From Candidatus Aminicenantota bacterium (lineage in GTDB: Bacteria > Acidobacteriota > Aminicenantia > UBA2199), in NCBI GenBank assembly GCA_020355945.1, contig CP070627.1, positions 458,344-473,529 on the forward strand: a DNA stretch of 15,186 nucleotides, in the 5' to 3' direction. The notes under the pieces were generated by a model. It was not told the DNA's origin, did no database searches, and saw only the letters and a program-made list of their open reading frames with translations. Every line of letters starts with the position of its first letter. The first letter of the stretch is position 1. The position numbers and the translations under genes are program-made. Shown in pieces: positions 5,560 to 12,502 of this stretch.

Positions 5560-7977
5560 TCATTCATCATTTGTGTCAATAACCTTACTACCCCTTAATT
5601 TCTCTTGCAACGTTTCAAACATCCCGTATAAATCCGGTGGAATTTTTTCTTTATATTCGCTATAATCTTCATCCGCAAGATAAGCCAGAAGCATTTGAAA
5701 ATAGGCCCGAATACCTTCCTGGCCTGGCGCGTTTCCTGGAATTTGTTCTAAAATTTCATTTATCAATTTGATGACAGGTTCCTTTTCATTGGTATTTTTT
5801 TCTTTCGCGTCAACAGCGTAGGAGGTAATATTGAATATAAACTCATAGAAACTTTTCTCCTGCTCTTTTTCTGCTTCATCGAAAACCTCCGGGGGCAGAT
5901 TAAACTCGTTTAAAATCTCATTAAATTGCTCTCCGGGCATGGCTCTCTTCAGGCTTAAAATACATTTTTTAACGATGTTTATTTTCGGAGACCCCAGTTT
6001 TGCAAAAATCAAAAACGATTTTATGGAAAATTGCAACGCTTTGGTGTAATCCTTTGTTTCAAAATACAGTATTCCCAGCTGGCCGAAGCTCTCTGCAACC
6101 CCCTTAATATCCATGATTTTCTCTGTTAATCTCATGGATTTTTCATATTGCTTTATAGCCTGATTATATTCGCCTTTTTTAAAATGAATATTTCCGATTT
6201 GATGCAAATTTTCCGCAACCCCTTTAATATCACCGATTTTCTCTCTTATTTCCATGGACTTTTTATATTGCTTTAATGATTCATTATATTCGCCTTTTAG
6301 AAAATAAACATTTCCAATCTGATGTAAACTTGCTGAAATACTTTTAACATCACCAATTTTCTCGGAAATTTTAATTCCCTTTCCATATTGTTCTAAAGCC
6401 AACTCATAATCACCTTTATTTTGATATAATATTCCTGCCTGCCCCAAGCTCGCCGAAGCTCCTTTAATGTCACCGATTTTTTTGAAAGTGTGTATTGCCT
6501 TTTCATACTGTTTTAACGCCTGATTATAATCACCGAAGTGAGCGTATAAAATTCCATGTAAATGATACACTTCTGCGCGGTTTTTTTCTCTGATATTTCT
6601 CTCTGAAATTTCATTCAATAATTTAAAAGCCAATTGGTGATAACCCGTCATTATTAATTTGTCTATCATTGCACATGTAAGTTCAGCCGCCCTATCCCAT
6701 TCTTCAGCCTGCAGGAAATGCCAACGGGCTTCAAGTAAATCCTCTAAATATATTACCTTTTCTTCATTTTGTATCTCATATAAATATTCCGCGGCAAGAA
6801 TATGGGTTTTCTTCCTCTCACTCTTTTCCATTTTGGATGTGGTTACAAATGTGGATGTGAGCCGGTGAAAATTAAAGGTATCTTCCTCAAGGTAAACCAG
6901 GGAAAAGGCATTTAAGGATTCCAACACATTTTTTATATTACTTGCTTTCATCCCGGTTACTTTTTCCAATCCTTCAAAAACCGTCATTCCCCTGAAAACC
7001 GAAGCCGCTTTTAATACCCGACGTTCGGTGTGGTTTAACCTGTTCCAGAGCATATCCAGCAGCAGGTCATGGTTGATCTCTTTCTCCTCCACTTCCTTAA
7101 AACCCGCGGCCACATCATCCCAGGTTATTTTTTCCTTTTTAAAATATCCCTCCAGCAGTTCCAGCGCCCGGGGATGGCCGCCCAACTTCTCGTGTATCTC
7201 ACGTTTATCTCCTGTTTCCAACAAAATCAGGCGCTCAAACCGGTTGATCAACTTAAAAGAATCCGGAAAAGACATCTCCCCAAGGTTAAACCCCTCAATC
7301 ATTGGTTCGGGGAACCGGTAACGGGTGGTAAACAGGATGTATGAAGAGCTTTTAAGATTATTGCAAAAATGGGCTAAAAATGCTTTCAGGGTTTTGGAAT
7401 GAATCTCTCTCTTGAATATTTTCTTTTCTTTGGATTCTAACTGGTTATCCTCGAAATTATCGAACAAAACAATCACCTTTTCCCGTGACAGGTACTGTTC
7501 AATAAGCATATTTAGTTTAATTTCCGGTGAAAAGTCCGGTGAATTGATTATTTTAACAATTTTATCACCTAATTTTTCTTTTGCCTCAGTTGCCAGCCCG
7601 GTTAAAATTTTTTCTTCGGTCACTTCACCCCTGAACTGGATGATATTATACGAGCCGTTATCAAAGTTATCGGCAAACCGGATAGCCAGGGTTGTTTTGC
7701 CGATGCCGCCCTGGCCGTAAATACAAATGCAGTGGTTTTCTTTTTTGAAAAGATTGGTAAGCCTTATGATTTCCTTGCGCCTGCCGATAAAACCGTAACC
7801 CACGTACTTGCCGCCCTCCACAGGCCGGAAAGAAGGTTTTTTAAAGAAATAGGCTGTATCCGTGGTTTCTTTGGAAAAATCGATCAACCGGTGGACGGGT
7901 TGGTTCAAATAGAGAAACGGCGTCATCCATTCGGGAGTAAAATATTCGAGGCCCCCGGATTTGGCAAGTTCTTCCAT
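5560..7977 (-). CDS. STAND (NB-ARC-like) NTPase with TPR repeats, detached C-terminal part of a CHAT protein
   Basis: Signal-transducing ATPase with a repeat sensor. The frame is open from a TTG at 8112, but the first ~50 codons are out-of-frame CHAT sequence. An ATG at 7977 with GGAG seven bases ahead (7988-7985) gives 805 residues and is preferred. Residue numbers here count from 8112. TPEWMTPFLYLN (59-70) resembles the tail of CHAT domains. The NTPase follows: Walker A GQGGIGKTT (133-141), Walker B VIVLFDNF (213-220), sensor YILFTTR (258-264) and LGGHPRALELL (310-320). A winged-helix-like region (350-430) leads to five exact 40-residue TPR units at 511-710, each with a GDYNQALKQYEKA-like helix pair and a KIGDIK end. 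The C-terminal 140 residues are helical and unrecognised. STAND NTPases oligomerise after a ligand is sensed and drive an effector; here the effector lies in another frame. Confidence 0.8.
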   Translation of the reverse strand: MEELAKSGGLEYFTPEWMTPFLYLNQPVHRLIDFSKETTDTAYFFKKPSFRPVEGGKYVGYGFIGRRKEIIRLTNLFKKENHCICIYGQGGIGKTTLAIRFADNFDNGSYNIIQFRGEVTEEKILTGLATEAKEKLGDKIVKIINSPDFSPEIKLNMLIEQYLSREKVIVLFDNFEDNQLESKEKKIFKREIHSKTLKAFLAHFCNNLKSSSYILFTTRYRFPEPMIEGFNLGEMSFPDSFKLINRFERLILLETGDKREIHEKLGGHPRALELLEGYFKKEKITWDDVAAGFKEVEEKEINHDLLLDMLWNRLNHTERRVLKAASVFRGMTVFEGLEKVTGMKASNIKNVLESLNAFSLVYLEEDTFNFHRLTSTFVTTSKMEKSERKKTHILAAEYLYEIQNEEKVIYLEDLLEARWHFLQAEEWDRAAELTCAMIDKLIMTGYHQLAFKLLNEISERNIREKNRAEVYHLHGILYAHFGDYNQALKQYEKAIHTFKKIGDIKGASASLGQAGILYQNKGDYELALEQYGKGIKISEKIGDVKSISASLHQIGNVYFLKGEYNESLKQYKKSMEIREKIGDIKGVAENLHQIGNIHFKKGEYNQAIKQYEKSMRLTEKIMDIKGVAESFGQLGILYFETKDYTKALQFSIKSFLIFAKLGSPKINIVKKCILSLKRAMPGEQFNEILNEFNLPPEVFDEAEKEQEKSFYEFIFNITSYAVDAKEKNTNEKEPVIKLINEILEQIPGNAPGQEGIRAYFQMLLAYLADEDYSEYKEKIPPDLYGMFETLQEKLRGSKVIDTNDE

Positions 7978-8803
7978 CCTCATTCTCCATGAACAACAAC
8001 CCGGCCTCCAGTTCCTCATCTTCCCAATGAACGCCGTGTCCACTGAAATGAACGATATGGTGCTCGCCCCTGGATAACGACTTCTCGATCTCATCAAGGG
8101 AAGCAATATCAAGGAATTCCACCATTACTTTTTTTTCAGATACCAGGCCGCCCACTGCCTCGATCAGCAATTCCTGCTCCTTTTCCAGTTCCAGGAAACG
8201 TTCATCTTCAGGCAGGTCAACGGGCAGTGCTGAAACAAAAAGCAGGCGAAGCGGCGGTGGTAATGGCGCCGCGCCTTTGATATCGAAATCCGAAAGACCG
8301 GCTTCAATGGTGTGGGTGAGAAGAAAACCGTCATTGATGAGAATAAACGGATCGCTTTCCATATCTTTTCGCATTAACTCGAAAGGAATGTTCAACACAG
8401 CCGGGATGTTTGAGCCGATAACCAGTACCAGCCGTTTGATCTTACGGCGCATCAAGAGGCTGAAAAAATCTTCGAATATTTTGCGGATGTCCCCGGGTAA
8501 AAAGGTATGGTAAATCTCGATGCCCAACTGCTTTTCCAATTGGATTTGTTCGGTTAGTTTAGCAAATTCCCCTGTTTGCCGGGTATGATGCCGTTCTCTT
8601 CGATATACTGCGAATCGATGGAGGTCCTGGAATAATTTTTGATCCACGGTAATGGTTTGATTTTGAACGATGGTTTTTATCACGGGTTTTCTGTCGAGTT
8701 CGGATTTCACTTCAAGAGTGGCCAGGTATTTTTCATTTTCGTTCTTATCGATCTTTAGAAAGAAAATGGTTTCGTTTAATTTTTTGGCCGGTTCTTTGTT
8801 CAT
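7841..8803 (-). CDS. CHAT (caspase-like) domain protein, frame-broken N-terminal half without catalytic Cys
   Basis: 320 residues from the ATG at 8803, which has AGGAGTG at good distance. Residues ~100-275 are a CHAT caspase-fold domain: LRLLFVSALPVDLPEDERFL (186-205), then IVHFSGHGVH (250-259) carrying the catalytic His, H256, and GLLFMENEDGRTCQI. CHAT proteases need a Cys in an N-A/G-C-Q/E-T/S motif roughly 50 residues after the His, and a further ~50-60 residues before the closing ATPVLYL-like strand. None of this is present. After about residue 285 the frame runs into nonsense that overlaps the STAND ORF by 272 bp, where the closing TPEWMTPFLYL appears one frame over. The reading is an internal deletion of roughly 100 codons plus loss of frame in a former CHAT-STAND-TPR gene. 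As it stands the protein should have no protease activity. Confidence 0.8.
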   Translation of the reverse strand: MNKEPAKKLNETIFFLKIDKNENEKYLATLEVKSELDRKPVIKTIVQNQTITVDQKLFQDLHRFAVYRRERHHTRQTGEFAKLTEQIQLEKQLGIEIYHTFLPGDIRKIFEDFFSLLMRRKIKRLVLVIGSNIPAVLNIPFELMRKDMESDPFILINDGFLLTHTIEAGLSDFDIKGAAPLPPPLRLLFVSALPVDLPEDERFLELEKEQELLIEAVGGLVSEKKVMVEFLDIASLDEIEKSLSRGEHHIVHFSGHGVHWEDEELEAGLLFMENEDGRTCQIRGPRIFYSRMDDAVSLFEPTRPPVDRFFQRNHGYSLFL

Positions 8804-8842
8804 TTATTCACTCCTGTTTTCATTTTTCAATTTAATACCATA

Positions 8843-8894
8843 GCGGAGCCATTCCCCAGCTTGCGCAGCCATTCCTTTGGTTTGCGAAAGCCAT
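8843..8894. repeat. Short direct repeats (~20 bp) upstream of the CHAT gene
   Basis: GCGGAGCCATTCC (8843-8855) and GCGCAGCCATTCC (8863-8875) are 20 bp apart and differ at one base. A weaker third, GCGAAAGCCAT, starts at 8884. They sit in the 93-bp gap before the CHAT gene and could be an iterated binding site. Confidence 0.4.
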
Positions 8895-8896
8895 GA

Positions 8897-9712
8897 TCAT
8901 TGATTGCCAGATGGCGCCGGCTTGAAATTCAAGAAAGAACTCATCAACTTTTTTAAATGGACGCTTCCCAGATGGAGCATATTGTCATAGGCATCTTCAC
9001 CGTAAATGTCTTTCCCGTATTTATTAGTAAAATTTTTTAAACCGTTTTCGATGCGGAATTTTTTTGCAGGAAATTTTTGCAGGTATAGTATTCTAATTTT
9101 AGTGATATAGTCGTTTATCTTCAACTGGACGTATTCTTCACTGGTTTGGCAATGGTATTGAAGAATTTTTTCGCCTAATTCCATATATAGAGTATTTTCA
9201 CCGTTAGCGAAATCCTGGGCCAGGGCCCGGGGTTCCAGGTAGAACACTTTGAAAATCTCCAAATCCATACTTTTTTCCAGGTCGTCCAACTGCAGGTCTT
9301 CATTATTCACGTTGTATTGTCTAACTTTAGTGAGATAACCGGGTTCTTGTTCAACAAGGTCAAGAATGTCTTTGATGTGAAGAACTTCGTGCCTGATAGA
9401 GAATTCCCGGTTGATGAGTTTTTGAAATTTTTCCGGATAGTACGGACAGAAAAAAATAAGAGGCAAGTAATAAAATTCATCCGGGTAATTAGGGAAAAGG
9501 GGCCTGATATCCGTAAAAATACCGATAAACATCGCTGCGTAAAGGTCTTTTGATCTCACCTGTACCAGTATATAAGGAAAATCATTTTGGGATTGAATTT
9601 CCAGTCTTTCTACCTTAAATTTTTCGAATATTCCTTGTTTTTCCAGGAGTTGGCCAAGGCCGTTGGCGTTTTCTTTTTTCACCAAATGGTAATAAATTTC
9701 TTTATGTGTCAT
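8897..9712 (-). CDS. Unrecognised protein with an HExxH motif (possible zincin-like fold)
   Basis: 271 residues that I do not recognise as a named family. The sequence has no signal peptide or membrane segment. H108-E-V-L-H112 is a classical HExxH zinc-protease motif within an otherwise helical stretch (RHEVLHIKDILDLVEQEP). E160-P-R-A, 47 residues further on and followed by LAQDFA, resembles the helix that supplies the third zinc ligand in several gluzincins. This is suggestive only. A hydrophobic, aromatic-rich part (FYYLPLIFFCPYYPE) precedes the motif. The C-terminal half is lysine-rich and helical. The gene runs in the same direction as the CHAT gene, with a 93-bp gap, so the two may share a transcript and this protein may work with the CHAT-STAND protein. 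The ATG at 9712 has only a weak ribosome site, and a promoter ends about nine bases before it. Confidence 0.6.
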   Translation of the reverse strand: MTHKEIYYHLVKKENANGLGQLLEKQGIFEKFKVERLEIQSQNDFPYILVQVRSKDLYAAMFIGIFTDIRPLFPNYPDEFYYLPLIFFCPYYPEKFQKLINREFSIRHEVLHIKDILDLVEQEPGYLTKVRQYNVNNEDLQLDDLEKSMDLEIFKVFYLEPRALAQDFANGENTLYMELGEKILQYHCQTSEEYVQLKINDYITKIRILYLQKFPAKKFRIENGLKNFTNKYGKDIYGEDAYDNMLHLGSVHLKKLMSSFLNFKPAPSGNQ

Positions 9713-9721
9713 AGTCGGTCC

Positions 9722-9750
9722 ATTTTAACGGAAATCCAAAAGGAATTCAA
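9722..9750 (-). promoter_or_regulatory. Promoter of the HExxH gene, implying a nearly leaderless mRNA
   Basis: On the minus strand, TTGAAT (9750-9745), 17 bp, then TAAAAT (9727-9722). The ATG lies nine bases past the -10 box, so the transcript would start at or just before the start codon. Either the mRNA is leaderless or a later start codon is used. Confidence 0.45.
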
Positions 9751-9767
9751 GTTAACAAAAAAAGGAA

Positions 9768-9785
9768 AAAAAGGTGCCGGGCAAA
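9768..9785 (+). repeat. Left arm of a perfect 18-bp inverted repeat around the minisatellite
   Basis: AAAAAGGTGCCGGGCAAA is the exact reverse complement of 10260-10277. It contains most of the dispersed GGTGCCRGGCAAAGTTAA motif (9773-9790), of which other copies lie at 2564 and 4678. Confidence 0.75.
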
Positions 9786-9797
9786 GTTAATTTTTTA

Positions 9798-9824
9798 CTC
9801 TGTGTCCTCTGTGTCCTCTGTGGC
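9798..9824 (+). repeat. 9-bp tandem repeat x3 (CTCTGTGTC)
   Basis: CTCTGTGTC at 9798-9806 and 9807-9815, then CTCTGTGGC at 9816-9824. It is related to the TGTGTC motif at 4620-4636. Both belong to a class of TGTGTC/CTTCGTG intergenic repeats that I know to be frequent in several bacterial groups. Confidence 0.6.
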
Positions 9825-9854
9825 AAAAAATATCCTGCCAGAAAATGACAGGAT
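9825..9854 (-). terminator. Intrinsic terminator for leftward transcription
   Basis: Read on the minus strand, bases 9854-9832 form ATCCTGTCA, loop TTTTC, TGGCAGGAT: a nine-pair stem with one G-U wobble. It is followed by A and six T residues (9830-9825). It would end the KamA-M20-ATP-grasp transcript after that transcript has crossed the minisatellite, and separates that operon from the HExxH gene. Confidence 0.6.
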
Positions 9855-9878
9855 TTAACGAATAGGTAACCGTTCCTT

Positions 9879-10255
9879 GATAGGGAAAAATAAAAGAGTG
9901 ATAAGGAAAAAATAAAGAGTATCAAGGAAAAAGTAAAGAGTAACACGGAAAAATAAAGGAGTGATAAGGAAAAAGCAAGGAGTGTCGAGGGAAAAGTAAA
10001 GAGCGATACGGAAAAGGTAAAGAGTGATGAGGAAAAAGGAAAGAGTGACAGAGGATAAGTAAAGAGTGATAAGGAAAAAGGAAAGAGCACTAAGGAAAAA
10101 GAGAGGAGCGATAAGGAAAAAGAAAAGAGCAATAAGGAATGAGCAAAGAGTGATGAGGAAAAAGAAAGAGCGCTAAGGAAAAACAAAAGAGCGATAGGGA
10201 AAAAGTAAAGAGTGATAAGGAAAAAGCAAAGAGTACCTCGGAAAAACAAAAGGGG
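9879..10255 (+). repeat. Purine-rich minisatellite, seventeen 21-bp units plus a partial one
   Basis: Consensus GATAAGGAAAAAGNAAAGAG followed by T or C. Units begin at 9879 and recur at exact 21-bp steps, apart from one 20-bp and one 22-bp unit that cancel out, up to 10236. The plus strand is almost pure A and G. In one plus frame the unit reads as the heptad DKEKVKS, but stops in units 1, 4, 9 and 13 break it. In the minus strand it gives a phenylalanine/leucine/serine-rich open frame that looks spurious. With its flanks it fills 9713-10286, which otherwise has no gene. Confidence 0.9.
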
Positions 10256-10259
10256 GGGA

Positions 10260-10277
10260 TTTGCCCGGCACCTTTTT
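10260..10277 (-). repeat. Right arm of the 18-bp inverted repeat around the minisatellite
   Basis: TTTGCCCGGCACCTTTTT mirrors 9768-9785 exactly. It lies nine bases past the stop codon of the ATP-grasp/M20 gene, so the arms and the whole array would be in that operon's 3' untranslated RNA. Confidence 0.75.
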
Positions 10278-10286
10278 AAAAGAAAA

Positions 10287-12446
10287 TCAATCCGCGGCGC
10301 AGTTATGAATGATCATGGCCAGCAAGGCGGAGCGGTCAATAAGGCTGTCCCGTAAAATGTACTCATCAGAGGCGCCGCTTTCTGCTCCAAGGGGTCCCAG
10401 GCCCCCCAGGACCGGCACATTCTCAGAGGCATGACAGATATCCGAAGAAACACAGCGGTGAATAGGTTCTACCTTCACCTCCAGGAGCCGGGCCAGTTTT
10501 TTCACCTTTTCAAAAAAATCCTGGTTTAACAAAGTATCAGAGACCGGTGGACGGCTGCCTACTACCCGGATGCGCACCTGTAAATCTTTGCCGGTCTCTT
10601 TTTCCGCGATTTTCCTGATCAGTTGATCTAATTCATTGATCTGGTTTCGCTTGAAATAATAGGCAGTGAGTTGTACCGAGGCATGATCTCTTTCGGCCTG
10701 GAGTGAATCAAGGAGCACTTCTATCCCCTCCTGCCCTGATGACAGCTTTTCCCAGGCAATGGCTTTTTTCGATATACCGGACATCACATTGGGAATGTGG
10801 GTTGCTTTGCTTTTCCCGGTGCGGTTCAGTTCGATCTGGTACTGTTGGGTTCCCGAACAAGACACCACCACCCCACCGTTGAGGTCCCCATACTTGGTTC
10901 CCACCACGTACCTGGAGCGGTGGATGTACTTCAGGAGAATATCCTTGCTGAAACGGCCATTGAGGTTATCGTCCGGGGTCAGCAAAACGCCGCAGCGCAC
11001 CGTCTTTAAAATCCTGGCAAAGCGCAGGGCTTGCAATGCTGCCAAAATAACCGCGATGCCGCCTTTACTCTCAGTCACACCAGACCCATATACCCGACCG
11101 TGCTCACCACGAAAGGGAACAAAACTCCGATGATCGTGGACGGTGTCCAGGTGGGTGAGAAGCAAGATATCGTTCTGCTCATCCAGGTGATTGCTAAAAT
11201 AAAAGATATTACCCACTTCTGTCTGCGGGAATACCTGGCGGTGAAATCCCAACTGCTGGAAACGGTTGGATATCCAGTTGCCCATCTCGTTCACCCCTTC
11301 GATATCATGGACATGAGAAGAAATAGAAACCATTTTTTCCAGGTAATCGAGGGTGGTGGGCAGGCGGCTGCGTAAATAGCTGCGCACCCGGATATGAAGC
11401 GGTTCTGCCCGTTTGTTTTCCTTTTCTTCCAGGAATCCGTTTTCTGCCAGGTAAGACTTGCCAAAATAGCGAATCGCAGCCGTATCCAGCATGCGGTTTA
11501 CCAGCTCGGTAAAACTCATGCCAGCCACCTGGGCAGCATGAACGTAAGACCCGGGGGGATTAAGACTGGCCATGGAGTTAATTTCCAGGATGTAGATGCC
11601 ACCGGCTGCGTCCCTGCGGAAATCCACCCGGGCAAAATCAAATAATCCCAAAGCATTAAACGCATCCACCGCCAGTTTACACAGTCGGTCCCCTGTGGCC
11701 CGGGGAATATCCGCCGGACAGATCTTGCGGCGGGGGTGTTTCATTTTGTCGTCTGCTGTCTGGATGGCGTTGGGGTCACCGCCCAGGTCAATTTCAACAA
11801 TAGGCAGGGTTTCCAGGGAAGTACCGTTTCCCAACATAGCTACGGCATACTCCCGGCCGGGAATGAATTCTTCCACTAAAGCCTGCTGTTGAAATTCTTC
11901 AATAATATAGGTGATGGCTTCTCGTAAATCTTTCTCCGTATTTACTACCCGCAGGCCAATGGACACGGCTTCCATCCTGGGCTTAACAATCACCGGGAAA
12001 TGAACGCTGCTGAGATCATCGTCAGGGTTGGAAAACATCCAGAAGTTGGGCGTGGGCAGTTGGTGGCGCAGGAACACGATTTTGGACATTACCTTGTCCA
12101 GGGCAATGGCCTGGGCTGCCGGCCCGGAACCCACATAGGGAATACCCAGCATCTCCAGCATGGCAGGGATATGGGTGTAACGGCTCTGGCCCTGGATACC
12201 GTATGCCATATTGAAGATCATGCCGGGCCGCTCTCCCCGCACCACCTTGGGCATAAAATTCTGCAGTTCGTTGATCACATGCATGTTCCCTTCGAAGATG
12301 CGCACGTTGTGCCCCCCGCTTTCCAGTGCCGAGGCCACCATCTCAATAGTGTTGTATTGGTAGCGCTCCTTGGAGGGCACTCCAAAACGATTGATTACAT
12401 CAGAGTCCTTGATCTCATCTTTGTTAAAAATAACTGCCACTTTCAT
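10287..12446 (-). CDS. ATP-grasp (D-Ala-D-Ala ligase-like) fused to a degenerate M20 peptidase domain
   Basis: 719 residues. Residues 1-330 are a D-alanine-D-alanine-ligase-like ATP-grasp unit: PAMLEMLGIPYVGSGPAAQA (94-113), ALDKVMSK (115-122), VIVKP (152-156), EEFIPGREY (192-200) and the metal-binding D275, E288 and N290 (RVDF, ILEINS). Such enzymes join a carboxylate, via an acyl phosphate, to an amine. The Ddl motif after the metal residues (usually PGMT) reads ASLNPPGS, so the substrate probably differs from D-Ala. Residues 353-719 are an M20 domain (LLLTHLDTV, 428-436). Compared with the neighbouring M20 enzyme, its metal ligands read H432, E459, D493, K518 and G691 in place of His, Asp, Glu, Glu and His, and the general base is D492. 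It is probably inactive or altered. The gene is third in the operon; GAAGGG precedes the ATG. Confidence 0.85.
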   Translation of the reverse strand: MKVAVIFNKDEIKDSDVINRFGVPSKERYQYNTIEMVASALESGGHNVRIFEGNMHVINELQNFMPKVVRGERPGMIFNMAYGIQGQSRYTHIPAMLEMLGIPYVGSGPAAQAIALDKVMSKIVFLRHQLPTPNFWMFSNPDDDLSSVHFPVIVKPRMEAVSIGLRVVNTEKDLREAITYIIEEFQQQALVEEFIPGREYAVAMLGNGTSLETLPIVEIDLGGDPNAIQTADDKMKHPRRKICPADIPRATGDRLCKLAVDAFNALGLFDFARVDFRRDAAGGIYILEINSMASLNPPGSYVHAAQVAGMSFTELVNRMLDTAAIRYFGKSYLAENGFLEEKENKRAEPLHIRVRSYLRSRLPTTLDYLEKMVSISSHVHDIEGVNEMGNWISNRFQQLGFHRQVFPQTEVGNIFYFSNHLDEQNDILLLTHLDTVHDHRSFVPFRGEHGRVYGSGVTESKGGIAVILAALQALRFARILKTVRCGVLLTPDDNLNGRFSKDILLKYIHRSRYVVGTKYGDLNGGVVVSCSGTQQYQIELNRTGKSKATHIPNVMSGISKKAIAWEKLSSGQEGIEVLLDSLQAERDHASVQLTAYYFKRNQINELDQLIRKIAEKETGKDLQVRIRVVGSRPPVSDTLLNQDFFEKVKKLARLLEVKVEPIHRCVSSDICHASENVPVLGGLGPLGAESGASDEYILRDSLIDRSALLAMIIHNCAAD

Positions 12447-12502
12447 TTGTCTACCCTTCTTCTATCTTTTTCTGAAAAAAATAACACCTCACTCATCGCC
12501 CA

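Noticed and set aside
7841..8112. The CHAT/STAND overlap as a mere sequencing frameshift or programmed frameshift
   Set aside because: Restoring the frame would still leave the catalytic-Cys segment missing, so a deletion is needed. No typical slippery-site and pseudoknot arrangement was seen.
9752..10249. A 165-codon minus-strand open frame rich in Phe, Leu and Ser
   Set aside because: It is produced by the 21-bp repeat (seven codons per unit, so the frame stays open). It has low complexity and no ribosome site or family resemblance.
9768..10277. Inverted repeats as ends of an insertion sequence
   Set aside because: The interior holds only the minisatellite and short repeats, with no transposase and no visible target-site duplication. 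At most it is a non-autonomous element.
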